A DNA stretch of 14,223 nt from Planctomycetota bacterium. Lineage in GTDB: Bacteria; Planctomycetota; UBA8742; JACQVU01. The notes beneath the pieces are model-generated. The model searched no databases and was not told the DNA's origin. It worked only from the letters and a program-made list of their open reading frames with translations. Positions 7,739 through 14,167 of this stretch are shown here, in pieces. The translations under genes and the position numbers were made by a program. The stretch lies in NCBI GenBank assembly GCA_016209585.1, contig JACQVU010000236.1, positions 1 through 14,223 on the forward strand, read 5' to 3'. Every line of letters starts with the position of its first letter. Positions within the stretch are counted from its first letter, which is position 1.

Positions 7739-8881
7739 TTAGAAGACGACGCGAATCACTTCCACCGGTTCGGCGATCCCCTTGGCGGTGATCGTGCCGG
7801 CCTTGCGGAACTTGAGCGGAGTCTGGAACTGGTCGGGGTGCTCGCGGGAGAACTGGAGGAGGCAGTCGATGGTGGCCCGCGTGACCAGGATCTCGCCCCC
7901 CTCCGCCCCGGCGCAGAGGCGGGCGGCGAGGTTGACGTGGTGGCCGAGCACGGTGTAGTTGACCATGCGGGCGCACCCGATGTTGCCGACCACCATTTCG
8001 CCGGAGTTGATGCCGATGCCCACGGGCGGGGCGGGGCGGTTCTCGGAGCGCCAGCGCTTGATGAGGGCTGAAAGGCGCCCCTGGATGTCCACCGCCACGC
8101 GAATGGCGCGGTAGGCGTGGGAGGGGTCGGGCAGCGGGGCGCCGAAGAGCGCCATCACCTCGTCGCCGACGATCTTGTCGACCGTGGCCTCCCACTGGTC
8201 GACGGCCGCGATGGCCTCCGTCAGGTACTCGTTGATGGTCTGCTTCACCTCGTCGGGCGTGAGGCCGGTGCACATGGAGGTGAAACCGCGCAAGTCCGCG
8301 AACAAAACGCTCATGACGCGGCGCTCGGTGCGGAAAAAGTCCACGTCGGTGGACTGCATCCGCTCGACCACCTTGGGGGAAACGTAACGGGAGAAGGTCT
8401 CGCGCACCTGTTTCAGGCGGGTCTCGTCGCGCACCACCATCGTGCCGCCGGACTTCTCGTCCCAGGTGGCGACCAGCAGCAGGTTCTTCTTCTGGCCGCT
8501 GACGGTGTCGGTGTAGTTCTGCTCCAGTTCCACGGCCTGGCGCTGGTCGCGGGCGTCGCGAAACAGGGTGGAGAAGATGTTGGGCGCGAAGGAGAGTTGC
8601 TTGTCGAAATCGGCCAGCGGGTGGTCGATCATCTCGGCCTTGTCGAACCCGAACAACTCCGCCATCTTGCTGTTCAGGCTGCGGATCTTGCCCCCCTTGT
8701 CGACGGTCAGGTAGGCCTCGCCCAGCCCCTGGATCGACATCATCTGCGGCTTGGCCGCCGAGACCGAGAACATGCTGCCGCCCACGCCCGCGCCGAGAAT
8801 ACGGAGTTTGTTCTTGAGGTGGTCGTTCTCGCTCCGCAGCGCGGCGAGTTCCTGCTCCAGTTCTTTCGCCGATTTCCCCAT
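7739..8881 (-). CDS. PAS domain-containing class III adenylate cyclase
   Basis: This 380-residue protein has a short N-terminal coiled coil (about 1-28, KELEQELAALRSENDHLKNKL), a PAS-like sensor region (about 48-155, with AYLTVDKGGKIRSLNSKMAELFGF), and a C-terminal class III nucleotide cyclase domain (about 185-380). Expected catalytic residues are present: metal-binding Asp196 in LFADLRGFTSM and Asp240 in KIVGDEVMALFG, purine-specifying Lys236 and Thr310 (NYTVLG), and transition-state residues Asn317 and Arg321 in VNLAARL. Lys plus Thr is the class IIIb pattern and argues for ATP to cAMP over cGMP. The usual Asp after IG in this loop is replaced (LGHHVN, His314). No membrane segment is seen, so it should be cytosolic. 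AGAGG lies 4 bases before the ATG at 8879-8881. It heads the minus-strand gene run. Confidence 0.92.
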   Translation of the reverse strand: MGKSAKELEQELAALRSENDHLKNKLRILGAGVGGSMFSVSAAKPQMMSIQGLGEAYLTVDKGGKIRSLNSKMAELFGFDKAEMIDHPLADFDKQLSFAPNIFSTLFRDARDQRQAVELEQNYTDTVSGQKKNLLLVATWDEKSGGTMVVRDETRLKQVRETFSRYVSPKVVERMQSTDVDFFRTERRVMSVLFADLRGFTSMCTGLTPDEVKQTINEYLTEAIAAVDQWEATVDKIVGDEVMALFGAPLPDPSHAYRAIRVAVDIQGRLSALIKRWRSENRPAPPVGIGINSGEMVVGNIGCARMVNYTVLGHHVNLAARLCAGAEGGEILVTRATIDCLLQFSREHPDQFQTPLKFRKAGTITAKGIAEPVEVIRVVF

Positions 8882-8911
8882 GGAGCCTCTTGATCTTCCC
8901 GACCGCGCCGT

Positions 8912-8940
8912 ATCCTAGCGGCTCGCGACCTTCCCCGCAA
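8912..8940 (-). promoter_or_regulatory. Possible sigma70-type promoter for the cyclase gene run
   Basis: On the minus strand TTGCGG (complement of 8935-8940) and TAGGAT (complement of 8912-8917) are separated by 17 bases. Each matches the consensus at about four of six positions. Transcription would start near 8905, about 25 bases before the cyclase ATG. It lies in the only gap that separates this gene run from its divergent neighbour. The match is moderate, and such boxes arise by chance. Confidence 0.35.
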
Positions 8941-8955
8941 TCAGACATTGGGACA

Positions 8956-10161
8956 ATGCCCGCCACCGTCCGCGTGAAACGGAAACACCTGGCCCCGATC
9001 CTGGGCGGCCACCCCTGGGTGTTCGCCGACGCCATCGAGGCCGCGGACGGCGACGCCGCGCCCGGAGAAGTGGCCGATTTCGTCGCGCCCGGCGATCGCT
9101 TCCTCGGCCGCGGCTTCTTCAACCGGCGCAGCGCGATCCCCGGCCGGATTCTCACCCGCGACCCCGACGAGGCCGTTGACCTGCCCTTCTTCCGCCGCCG
9201 CGTCGAGCGGGCCATCGCGGCGCGCCGGTTGCTGGGCGTCGGCGCGGGGGCGGGCGGCGACCCTCCCACGAACTCCTGGCGCCTGGTGCATGGCGACGCC
9301 GACCTCCTCCCCGGCCTGGTGGTCGACCGCTACGGCCCGTGGCTGGTGGTCTCGCTCTCCACCGCCGGCATGGAGTTGCTGGCCCAGCCGCTGCTGGGGC
9401 TGCTGGCCGAGGTGTGCGGGGCGCGGGGGATCGTGATCGCGCGCGGCGACCTCAGCCGCGCCGCCGAGGGATTGCAACCGGGCCGGGCGGAGACCGCGTG
9501 GGGCGAACCGCCGCCAACGCCCTTCCTGGTTGAGGAAGGCGGCGTGACCTTCGAGGCCGATCTGCTGCGCGGCCACAAGACCGGCTTCTACCTCGACCAG
9601 CGCGAGAACCGTGCCCTGGTGCGCCGGCTGGCCCCGGGCCGCGAGGTGCTGGACGCCTACTGCTACACCGGCGGCTTCGCGCTCTCGGCCGCGGCCGGCG
9701 GGGCGGCGGCGGTGACGGGGATCGATTCCTCCCGTCCCGCGCTGGCCGCGGCGGCGCGCAACGGCGCGCGGTTGGGAGTTCCGGAGAGCGCCTTCGTGCT
9801 GGGCGAGGCCGGGGCGCGCCTGCGGGCCTTCGCCGCAGAGGGGCGCCAATATGACATGGTGATTCTCGACCCCCCCAAGTTCGCCCGCGGCAAGCGCATG
9901 CGCGAGCGCGCCCTGCGCGGCTACCGCGCGATCCTGGGCAGCGCCCTCTCCCTCGGCCGCCCCGGCGCGCTGCTGCTGGTCTTCTCCTGCTCCGCCGCCG
10001 TCGGCGCCGACCACCTGCTGGCGGTCTGCCGGGAGGCGGCCGACGCCCTCCACGCGCCGCTGACGCTGCTGCGCCGGCTCGGGGCCGCGCCGGATCACCC
10101 GGTCTCAGCCTTCTGCCCGGAGACGGAGTACCTCTCCGGCCTGCTCCTCTCGCGCGGATGA
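8956..10161 (+). CDS. rlmI: 23S rRNA cytosine-C5 methyltransferase, RlmI-like (PUA + SAM-dependent methyltransferase)
   Basis: Starting at the ATG at 8956, this 401-residue protein has the RlmI/YccW layout: an N-terminal PUA domain (about 1-70, KRKHLAPILGGHPWVFADAI), a linker domain (about 75-205), and a Rossmann methyltransferase. Motifs seen are GHKTGFYLDQREN (206-218), the SAM-binding DAYCYTGGFAL (233-243), LDPPKF (304-309), and FSCS with a candidate catalytic Cys345. The C-terminus keeps the family ending (DHPV, ETEYLSGLLL). The expected reaction is m5C formation in 23S rRNA in the cytosol (C1962 in E. coli). The paralogue class also includes RlmK/RlmL-like proteins, so target position is inferred. 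An upstream start at 8890 would add 22 unrelated residues, so I prefer 8956, where the PUA domain begins. Its stop overlaps the next gene by ATGA. Confidence 0.88.
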   Translation: MPATVRVKRKHLAPILGGHPWVFADAIEAADGDAAPGEVADFVAPGDRFLGRGFFNRRSAIPGRILTRDPDEAVDLPFFRRRVERAIAARRLLGVGAGAGGDPPTNSWRLVHGDADLLPGLVVDRYGPWLVVSLSTAGMELLAQPLLGLLAEVCGARGIVIARGDLSRAAEGLQPGRAETAWGEPPPTPFLVEEGGVTFEADLLRGHKTGFYLDQRENRALVRRLAPGREVLDAYCYTGGFALSAAAGGAAAVTGIDSSRPALAAAARNGARLGVPESAFVLGEAGARLRAFAAEGRQYDMVILDPPKFARGKRMRERALRGYRAILGSALSLGRPGALLLVFSCSAAVGADHLLAVCREAADALHAPLTLLRRLGAAPDHPVSAFCPETEYLSGLLLSRG

Positions 10162-12626
10162 ACGCGAAACCCGTGGCTTCCTGGCCTTTTCCGCGCGCCG
10201 CGCGGGCGCTGGCGCTGGCGCGAACGATCCCGCCGGCGGTCGCGCTGGCGCTGGGGATGCTGGCGGCGCTGCTGGTCTACCTGCCGTCACTGGACGACGA
10301 GTGGCACTTCGACGACCGCGAACAGGTGCTGGAAGAGCCAGCCATTCGCCGCCCGGGGTACGCGGCTTCGCAGTTCACGAGCCGGGAGCGGTTCTTCAAC
10401 CGCGGCCTCTATCGCGCCACGGTCGGGCTGTGTTACGCGCTGCCCGGGGGCCACGACCCCGCCACCGGCGAACCACGGCCCTTCGTCTTCCACGCGGCCA
10501 ACGTGGTGGTGCACCTCCTGAACGCGGCCTTGCTCTTCCAGTTGCTGCGCGCGGTCATGCGCGAAGGGCGCGTGGCGCGCCGCGAGTTCGTCCGCCGCCA
10601 CGCGCCGGGCTTGGCGGCGGCGATCTGGGCGCTCCATCCCCTCTCCACGCAGGCCGTAAACTTCGTGACGCTGCGCGCCGAGACGCTCGCCACCACCTTC
10701 GTCTTCGCCGGGCTGCTCGCCCTGCTCCGCGCGGCGCGCGCCGCACCGGCCGGCCTGCCCGGCCCCGCGTCCACGCCCGGCGCGCCCCCGGACGCGCCCG
10801 GCCGCCTCTGGCCCTGGCGCGCGGCGGGATGGACGGCCGCGGCGATGCTCCTGGCCGCGCTGGGCGCCGGCGCCAAGAGCGTGGCCGTGATGATCGTGCC
10901 GCTTGCCCTGGTGATCGTGCCGTGGGCCGTCGCCCCCTCCCGCGCGCGCCGCGTCGTGCTCCTGAGCCTCGCCGTCATCGCGGCCGCCGGCGGCGCGGCG
11001 CTCCTCTGGCTGCTGGCCGCCTCCGGCCAGGTGGAGGGGAGCGCGGCCGGCGCGCCCATCTCGGCGGAGCGTTGGCGCTTCGTTCAGCCCTGGACCGTGG
11101 CGCGGTACCTGGGGCTGCTCGTGTGGCCCGACGGCTTGCGGATCGACTACCACGCCGGCCTGCCCTGGTTTTTCAGCCGGGCCGTGGCGCGCGCGCAGCC
11201 GAGGCTGACGGCGGCCGACTTTCCGCCCCTGGCGCTGGGGTTGTCGCCGGCGGTCTGGTTCACGGCGTTGCACGCAGGCTTGCTGGCCGCGGCACTGGCC
11301 GCGTGGCGGCGCTTCGCCGTGGCGTGGGCGGCGTTCGGGCTGTTGTTCTTCTACGCGGCGGTCGCGCCGTCGTCGAGCGTCGTCGCGCGGTTTGACTTGG
11401 CGTTCGAGTACCGGGCCTACGCGGCGTCGGCCGGAGTTTGCTTCGCGCTCGCCTGCGCGATCCTGGCCCTGGCCGAGGCCGCCGGCCGCCGCTGGGCGGG
11501 CGTCCATCCGGGGGCGACCGCGTTCGGCTGGAGCGCGATTCTCTGCGGCGCGCTGGCCGTGCTGACGCTGGCGCGCGGCGCGGACTATGACACGGAACTC
11601 GCGCTCTGGCGCGACACCGTGTGGAAGAACCCCGACAACAACCGCGGGCGCGTCAACCTGGGAAACGCGCTGGCGCGCGCCGGCGACGACTCCCGCGCGC
11701 GCGAGCCCGCCCGCGCCCGGCGCCTGTACGACGCCGCCCTGGCCCAGTACCGCCAGGCCCTCGACCTGACGCCGCCGGGCCTGTTCTACGACGACGCCTG
11801 GGGCAACCTGGTGAGCGCGGCCCGCCAGGCCGAGCAGTGGAGCGCCGTGCTGGACGTCATCGATCAGTGGCGCCGCGCCCGCGCCGCGGCCGGCCTCGAA
11901 CCGCAGCCGACGCGCTTCCTCGGCGCATCCGGCGAGGCCCGCCTCGAACTCGGGGCGCTCGATCCCGCCTGGCGCGACCTCCGCCGCCACCTGGAGAGCG
12001 GCGGCTGGCCGCGCCACCGGCTGGACCGCGCCAACTACGGCCGCGCCTGCATCCTCCTCGGCGTTCAACGAGACGACCCCGCCCTGGTGCGAAGCGGCCG
12101 GACCATCGCCGAGCAGGCCCTGGCCCTGGGCGAGTTCCACACCGGCGCCGGCCCCTCGGCGCTGCCCGAGAAGTGGGCGCTGGCCGCGGCCTGCGACTTT
12201 CTCGGCGAAGCGCACAAAGCCTACGAACGCTTCATGGAACTCGCGGCGCTCGAACCAGCCCGCGCCGAGCCGCTGGTCCGCGCCGGCCGCGTGGCCGCCG
12301 CGCGCGGCGAAGCGCCGGCCGCGCGCCGCCACCTCCTTGACGCTCTCGCCAGGGAGCCGCGATGCGCCCCCGCCGCCCTGGAACTGGGCCGACTGGAGGC
12401 CGGGCAGAATAACGTGCCGGCGGCGCGCCAGTGGCTCGCCCGCGCCGCCGCGCTGGACCCCGAGGGCGCCGCGCCGCTCGCCGAGTCCGGCCTCCTGGAA
12501 GAGAGCGCCGGAGACCTCGCCGCCGCCGAGCGCGCCTATCAACAGGCGCTGGCGAAAGACCCCGCCTCGCCCCGCCTTCGTCAGCGGCTGGCTGACCTCC
12601 TCATCCGCCGCGCGCGTGGGGGGTAG
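10158..12626 (+). CDS. TMTC-like polytopic membrane protein with C-terminal TPR repeats
   Basis: An 822-residue protein with a polytopic N-terminal half (about ten hydrophobic segments, first at about 25-44) and a tetratricopeptide-repeat half from about residue 488 to 820. The membrane part resembles the TMTC family, whose animal members are linked to protein O-mannosylation. An acidic motif in the first loop reads HFDDREQVLEEP (50-61, with Asp52/Asp53). FHAANVVVHLLNAALLF (111-127) and HPLSTQAVNFVTLRAE (160-175) match the family's conserved second and third segments. TPR units include NRGRVNLGNALARAGDD, PLVRAGRVAAARGEAPAARRHLLDALAREPR and ERAYQQALAKDP. A lipid-linked sugar transferase role is inferred from fold class only; many bacterial members have no known substrate. 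Translation is probably coupled to the methyltransferase through the ATGA overlap at 10158-10161. The functional link between the two is unclear. Confidence 0.8.
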   Translation: MNAKPVASWPFPRAARALALARTIPPAVALALGMLAALLVYLPSLDDEWHFDDREQVLEEPAIRRPGYAASQFTSRERFFNRGLYRATVGLCYALPGGHDPATGEPRPFVFHAANVVVHLLNAALLFQLLRAVMREGRVARREFVRRHAPGLAAAIWALHPLSTQAVNFVTLRAETLATTFVFAGLLALLRAARAAPAGLPGPASTPGAPPDAPGRLWPWRAAGWTAAAMLLAALGAGAKSVAVMIVPLALVIVPWAVAPSRARRVVLLSLAVIAAAGGAALLWLLAASGQVEGSAAGAPISAERWRFVQPWTVARYLGLLVWPDGLRIDYHAGLPWFFSRAVARAQPRLTAADFPPLALGLSPAVWFTALHAGLLAAALAAWRRFAVAWAAFGLLFFYAAVAPSSSVVARFDLAFEYRAYAASAGVCFALACAILALAEAAGRRWAGVHPGATAFGWSAILCGALAVLTLARGADYDTELALWRDTVWKNPDNNRGRVNLGNALARAGDDSRAREPARARRLYDAALAQYRQALDLTPPGLFYDDAWGNLVSAARQAEQWSAVLDVIDQWRRARAAAGLEPQPTRFLGASGEARLELGALDPAWRDLRRHLESGGWPRHRLDRANYGRACILLGVQRDDPALVRSGRTIAEQALALGEFHTGAGPSALPEKWALAAACDFLGEAHKAYERFMELAALEPARAEPLVRAGRVAAARGEAPAARRHLLDALAREPRCAPAALELGRLEAGQNNVPAARQWLARAAALDPEGAAPLAESGLLEESAGDLAAAERAYQQALAKDPASPRLRQRLADLLIRRARGG

Positions 12627-12839
12627 AAGTTGGTGTCGGGGAGCGCCGGGCAATGACATTTGTACAGAAGGAGTAATCTATCGAGAGGCGTTCACGCCCG
12701 GACCTCGTCTTGCCGGCGCCGTCCCCTGGTGAACGGTTACTTCATGGATGGGGGAAGCGAGCCACACTGTTCCGAAACAATAGTATCTACAGTGTTTGTG
12801 TAAATAAGTTAGAGTGTGAGTTTTGAAATGTGAAATGTG

Positions 12840-12884
12840 TTATCGCAATATGTTGTTGCAAAATAACTTACGATAATTTTTTTT
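12840..12884 (+). terminator. Possible weak intrinsic terminator of the TPR gene
   Basis: TTATCG (12840-12845) can pair with CGATAA (12871-12876), which is followed directly by eight T (12877-12884). Alternative inner pairings exist (GTTAT with ATAAC, GCAA with TTGC). The stem is AT-rich and would be weak. The T-run may instead be part of an UP-like element for the promoter just downstream. Confidence 0.35.
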
Positions 12885-12904
12885 CTTGTCGGCGGTTTTT
12901 ATTC

Positions 12905-12933
12905 TTGACACCGAACTCTCAAATTCAGATAAC
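12905..12933 (+). promoter_or_regulatory. Strong sigma70-type promoter candidate for the candidate structured RNA
   Basis: A perfect -35 box TTGACA (12905-12910) is followed, after exactly 17 bases, by GATAAC (12928-12933; four of six to TATAAT). Just upstream lie T- and A-rich tracts (12872-12884 and 12896-12903) placed like an UP element. The predicted start is about 12940. No gene with a credible protein lies downstream on this strand before the intrinsic terminator at 13546, so the promoter points at a non-coding transcript. Confidence 0.6.
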
Positions 12934-13195
12934 TGACGACGTTCCTTCAGCCCGTGCCGTTCGTGGGCGTGGGTGGCCCCAAGGGATTGGGGCCGGAACG
13001 AGGGCCGCAGCCGCGTGCGGCCTGGCCGAGAGTCGGTGAAGGGAGTCACCGGCCGGCGGCGTCCGGGAGTCTTGGCCGCGTATGGGCGGCGAAGGCTCCA
13101 TCCCGCCAGCGTTGTCCCGTCCCCGCTCTTCGGCGCCGGTTTGGCCGGCCGTCTTCGCCCGCCACCGCATTGACTTTCTGTCAGTGCCCGCGCGG

Positions 13196-13370
13196 GGCGC
13201 GCCTTCTTCCACGGCGCGCGGACGGCCGCGCGCGTTGGGCCGGCAAGGGGACTCCGCTTCTCCGGTCTGGAGCGGGAGAAGTCCCTTCGGTCCAGCCTCG
13301 GACTCGCGGCGCGCCCGCGGATCGGCGCGCCGACAGCGAGCCTGGGGCCGGTCGAGGCGCGTTTCTTCCA
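13196..13370 (+). repeat. Two copies of a 15-16-base motif inside the candidate RNA
   Basis: GGCGCGCCTTCTTCCA (13196-13211) recurs as GGCGCGTTTCTTCCA (13357-13371 region, ending with CCA at 13368-13370). In the first copy TTCTTCCA falls in the loop of the 13197-13219 hairpin; in the second it leads straight into the long 13368-13403 hairpin. The octamer GGCGCGCC also occurs at 13308-13315 and 13324-13331, where the two copies form the arms of a stem. Confidence 0.5.
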
Positions 13371-13502
13371 GGGCCGCGGCGGCGGAGCCGCCCGCGCCCC
13401 TGGGGAGGCGAAGCATCCCGCGCACCGACCCGACGCGACCCGTGGCGACCGATCGCGGCGCCACGGCATCCGGAACGCCGATGGCAATCCACGAAGGGCC
13501 AC

Positions 13503-13546
13503 GGAGGCCCGCCGGGCGACGCCCGCCGCGGGCCTCCAGCCTTTTT
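13503..13546 (+). terminator. Strong Rho-independent terminator
   Basis: GGAGGCCCGC (13503-13512) pairs perfectly with GCGGGCCTCC (13528-13537). The 15-base interior can form a further GGGC/GCCC stem (13514-13517 with 13521-13524). Four bases later comes TTTTT (13542-13546). The T-run lies only on the plus-strand 3' side, so it terminates rightward transcription. It stands 39 bases before the stop of the convergent gene at 13585. Confidence 0.75.
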
Positions 13547-13584
13547 GGCATCCCCCCGACCCTCCTTTCGCGCCTTCCCACCCT

Positions 13585-13983
13585 TCACGCCTTTCCCGCC
13601 TCGCCGAAGGCGCCCCCGACCCCCGGCCACCGATCCCCAACCCCTCCAGGTTCCGGCGGGTACCAACCGTCCAGGTCGTCGAACTCTTCGACATCGTGTT
13701 CCACGACGGCCGCGTGGTAGAAGCGGCCCAGGGCGAACTTCAGCGCGGCCATCCAGCGGGTGGAGAAACCGGTGGAGGTGGTGAAGAACTCCATGCGCCG
13801 GCCGCCCTCGGAGTACTCAACGTCGCTGGTCTCGAAGGCGCGCGGCGGCGCCTCGCGGGCACACTCGGCGGCAATGGCGCGCCCCCACTCCTCGATGATG
13901 GCGCTCAGTTCCGCCTGGTCTTCGGCGGTAAGCGGCCGGGTCCAGACCCACCACCAGTGATAACAGAGCGAGCCTTCGGGCAT
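13585..13983 (-). CDS. Small hypothetical protein with a CYHWWWVW N-terminal motif
   Basis: I do not recognise this 132-residue protein. The start at the ATG 13981-13983 gives an N-terminus MPEGSLCYHWWWVWTRPLTAEDQAELSAIIEEWGRAIA, with a run of three Trp. The middle reads as a normal mixed fold (TSDVEYSEGGRRMEFFTTSTGFSTRWMAALKFALGRFYHAAVVEHDVEEFDDLDGWYPPE in outline). The last 20 or so residues are Gly/Pro-rich (GGVGDRWPGVGGAFGEAGKA) and lie over pyrimidine-rich intergenic-type repeats, so the original stop may have been lost. A TTG start at 14035-14037, preceded by GAGG at 8 bases, would add 18 residues; for the ATG start the nearest GGAGG is 13 bases away, so the choice is open. No membrane segment or signal peptide is seen. 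It converges on the candidate RNA. Confidence 0.6.
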   Translation of the reverse strand: MPEGSLCYHWWWVWTRPLTAEDQAELSAIIEEWGRAIAAECAREAPPRAFETSDVEYSEGGRRMEFFTTSTGFSTRWMAALKFALGRFYHAAVVEHDVEEFDDLDGWYPPEPGGVGDRWPGVGGAFGEAGKA

Positions 13984-14077
13984 GGCGGGTCGCGAGCCTC
14001 CAAGTGAATTGTCCGCGCCCGGAAAGGCGTGGGACAAGGAAAAGACCTCGCCGGTTTTCGCTTCAGACCGGGCAACC

Positions 14078-14100
14078 TCTCCATATACTGTGCGGAGAGG
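14078..14100. promoter_or_regulatory. Inverted repeat around a TATACT box upstream of the small gene
   Basis: CTCTCC (14078-14083) and GGAGAG (14095-14100) form a 6-bp inverted repeat around an 11-base spacer containing TATACT (14085-14090). TTCAGA at 14063-14068 is a weak -35 at 16 bases for rightward reading. The position also suits a promoter/operator for the leftward gene at 13983. Which strand it serves cannot be told. Confidence 0.3.
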
Positions 14101-14123
14101 CTGGACGAGAGTTGTCGGTCAGC

Positions 14124-14153
14124 AGTTGTCAGTTGTCAGTTGCCAGTTGTCAG
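14124..14153 (+). repeat. Four tandem heptamers of the AGTTGTC family
   Basis: AGTTGTC (14124-14130), AGTTGTC (14131-14137), AGTTGCC (14138-14144), AGTTGTC (14145-14151), followed by AG. A related AGTTGTC GGTC lies just before, at 14110-14120. This is the same unit as at 1601 and 6775, here in plus orientation. Confidence 0.75.
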
Positions 14154-14167
14154 CCGATAGAGCGCCT

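Larger units (their letters stand above)
12627..12939. other. AT-rich intergenic stretch after the TPR gene
   Basis: No credible gene is seen here. From about 12765 to 12935 the sequence turns AT-rich, in sharp contrast to everything else in the window. It contains a perfect 7-bp inverted repeat, ACACTGT (12764-12770) and ACAGTGT (12789-12795), two tandem heptamers GAAATGT (12825-12838), an AT-rich hairpin followed by eight T (see the terminator entry), and a consensus-like promoter. The island looks like a control region for the GC-rich segment that follows. An alternative is a remnant of transferred DNA. Confidence 0.6.
12940..13546 (+). ncRNA. Candidate large structured non-coding RNA (about 607 nt), family not recognised
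   Basis: No frame here encodes a plausible protein: the open frames are Pro/Arg/Gly-rich and run through the terminator. Successive plus-strand helices are: 12975-12982 with 12987-12994 (8 bp, GGGA tetraloop of GNRA type); 13003-13009/13016-13022 (7 bp); 13032-13039/13046-13053 (8 bp, one GU); a long-range helix 13085-13094/13153-13163 (10 bp, one bulge) enclosing 13135-13139/13145-13149; 13167-13174/13180-13187 (8 bp, one GU, loop TTTCT); 13197-13203/13213-13219 (7 bp); 13248-13252 + 13258-13263 with 13275-13280 + 13281-13285 (11 bp, bulged); 13307-13315/13324-13332 (9 bp perfect); 13368-13403 (long, imperfect); 13440-13447/13459-13466 (8 bp); and the terminator stem. The unit has its own promoter and terminator. 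RNase P, tmRNA, 6S and SRP signatures are not found. GC-rich sequence folds easily by chance, so covariation is needed. Confidence 0.55.

Noticed and set aside
8890..8955. Upstream start for the RlmI-like methyltransferase
   Set aside because: The extra 22 residues are unrelated to the PUA domain and would overlap the promoter/leader area of the divergent cyclase. The ATG at 8956 matches the family N-terminus.
10287..12659. 790-codon minus-strand open frame opposite the TPR gene
   Set aside because: It is Gly/Arg/Gln-rich low-complexity sequence without motifs, and it mirrors the codon bias of the real gene on the other strand.
12653..12676. Seven-codon ORF (ATG to TAA) after the TPR gene
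   Set aside because: It is too short to judge and has no ribosome site in front of it or conserved feature.
12646..12701. Inverted repeat CCGGGC / GCCCGG after the TPR gene as a terminator
   Set aside because: The 44-base loop and lack of a T-run make it a poor terminator; six-base GC matches are expected by chance here.
12940..13546. RNase P RNA, tmRNA, SRP RNA or 6S RNA
   Set aside because: The conserved P4/CR-I and CR-V type strings of RNase P, the tRNA-like ends of tmRNA, and the short sizes of the others are not found on either strand by eye. A covariance search would be needed to exclude them fully.
12840..13694. Open frames on both strands over the candidate RNA (also 12954-13784 plus and 12925-13581 minus)
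   Set aside because: All are rich in Arg, Pro and Gly, lack motifs, overlap one another in several frames, and run through the terminator hairpin. They look like chance frames in GC-rich non-coding DNA.
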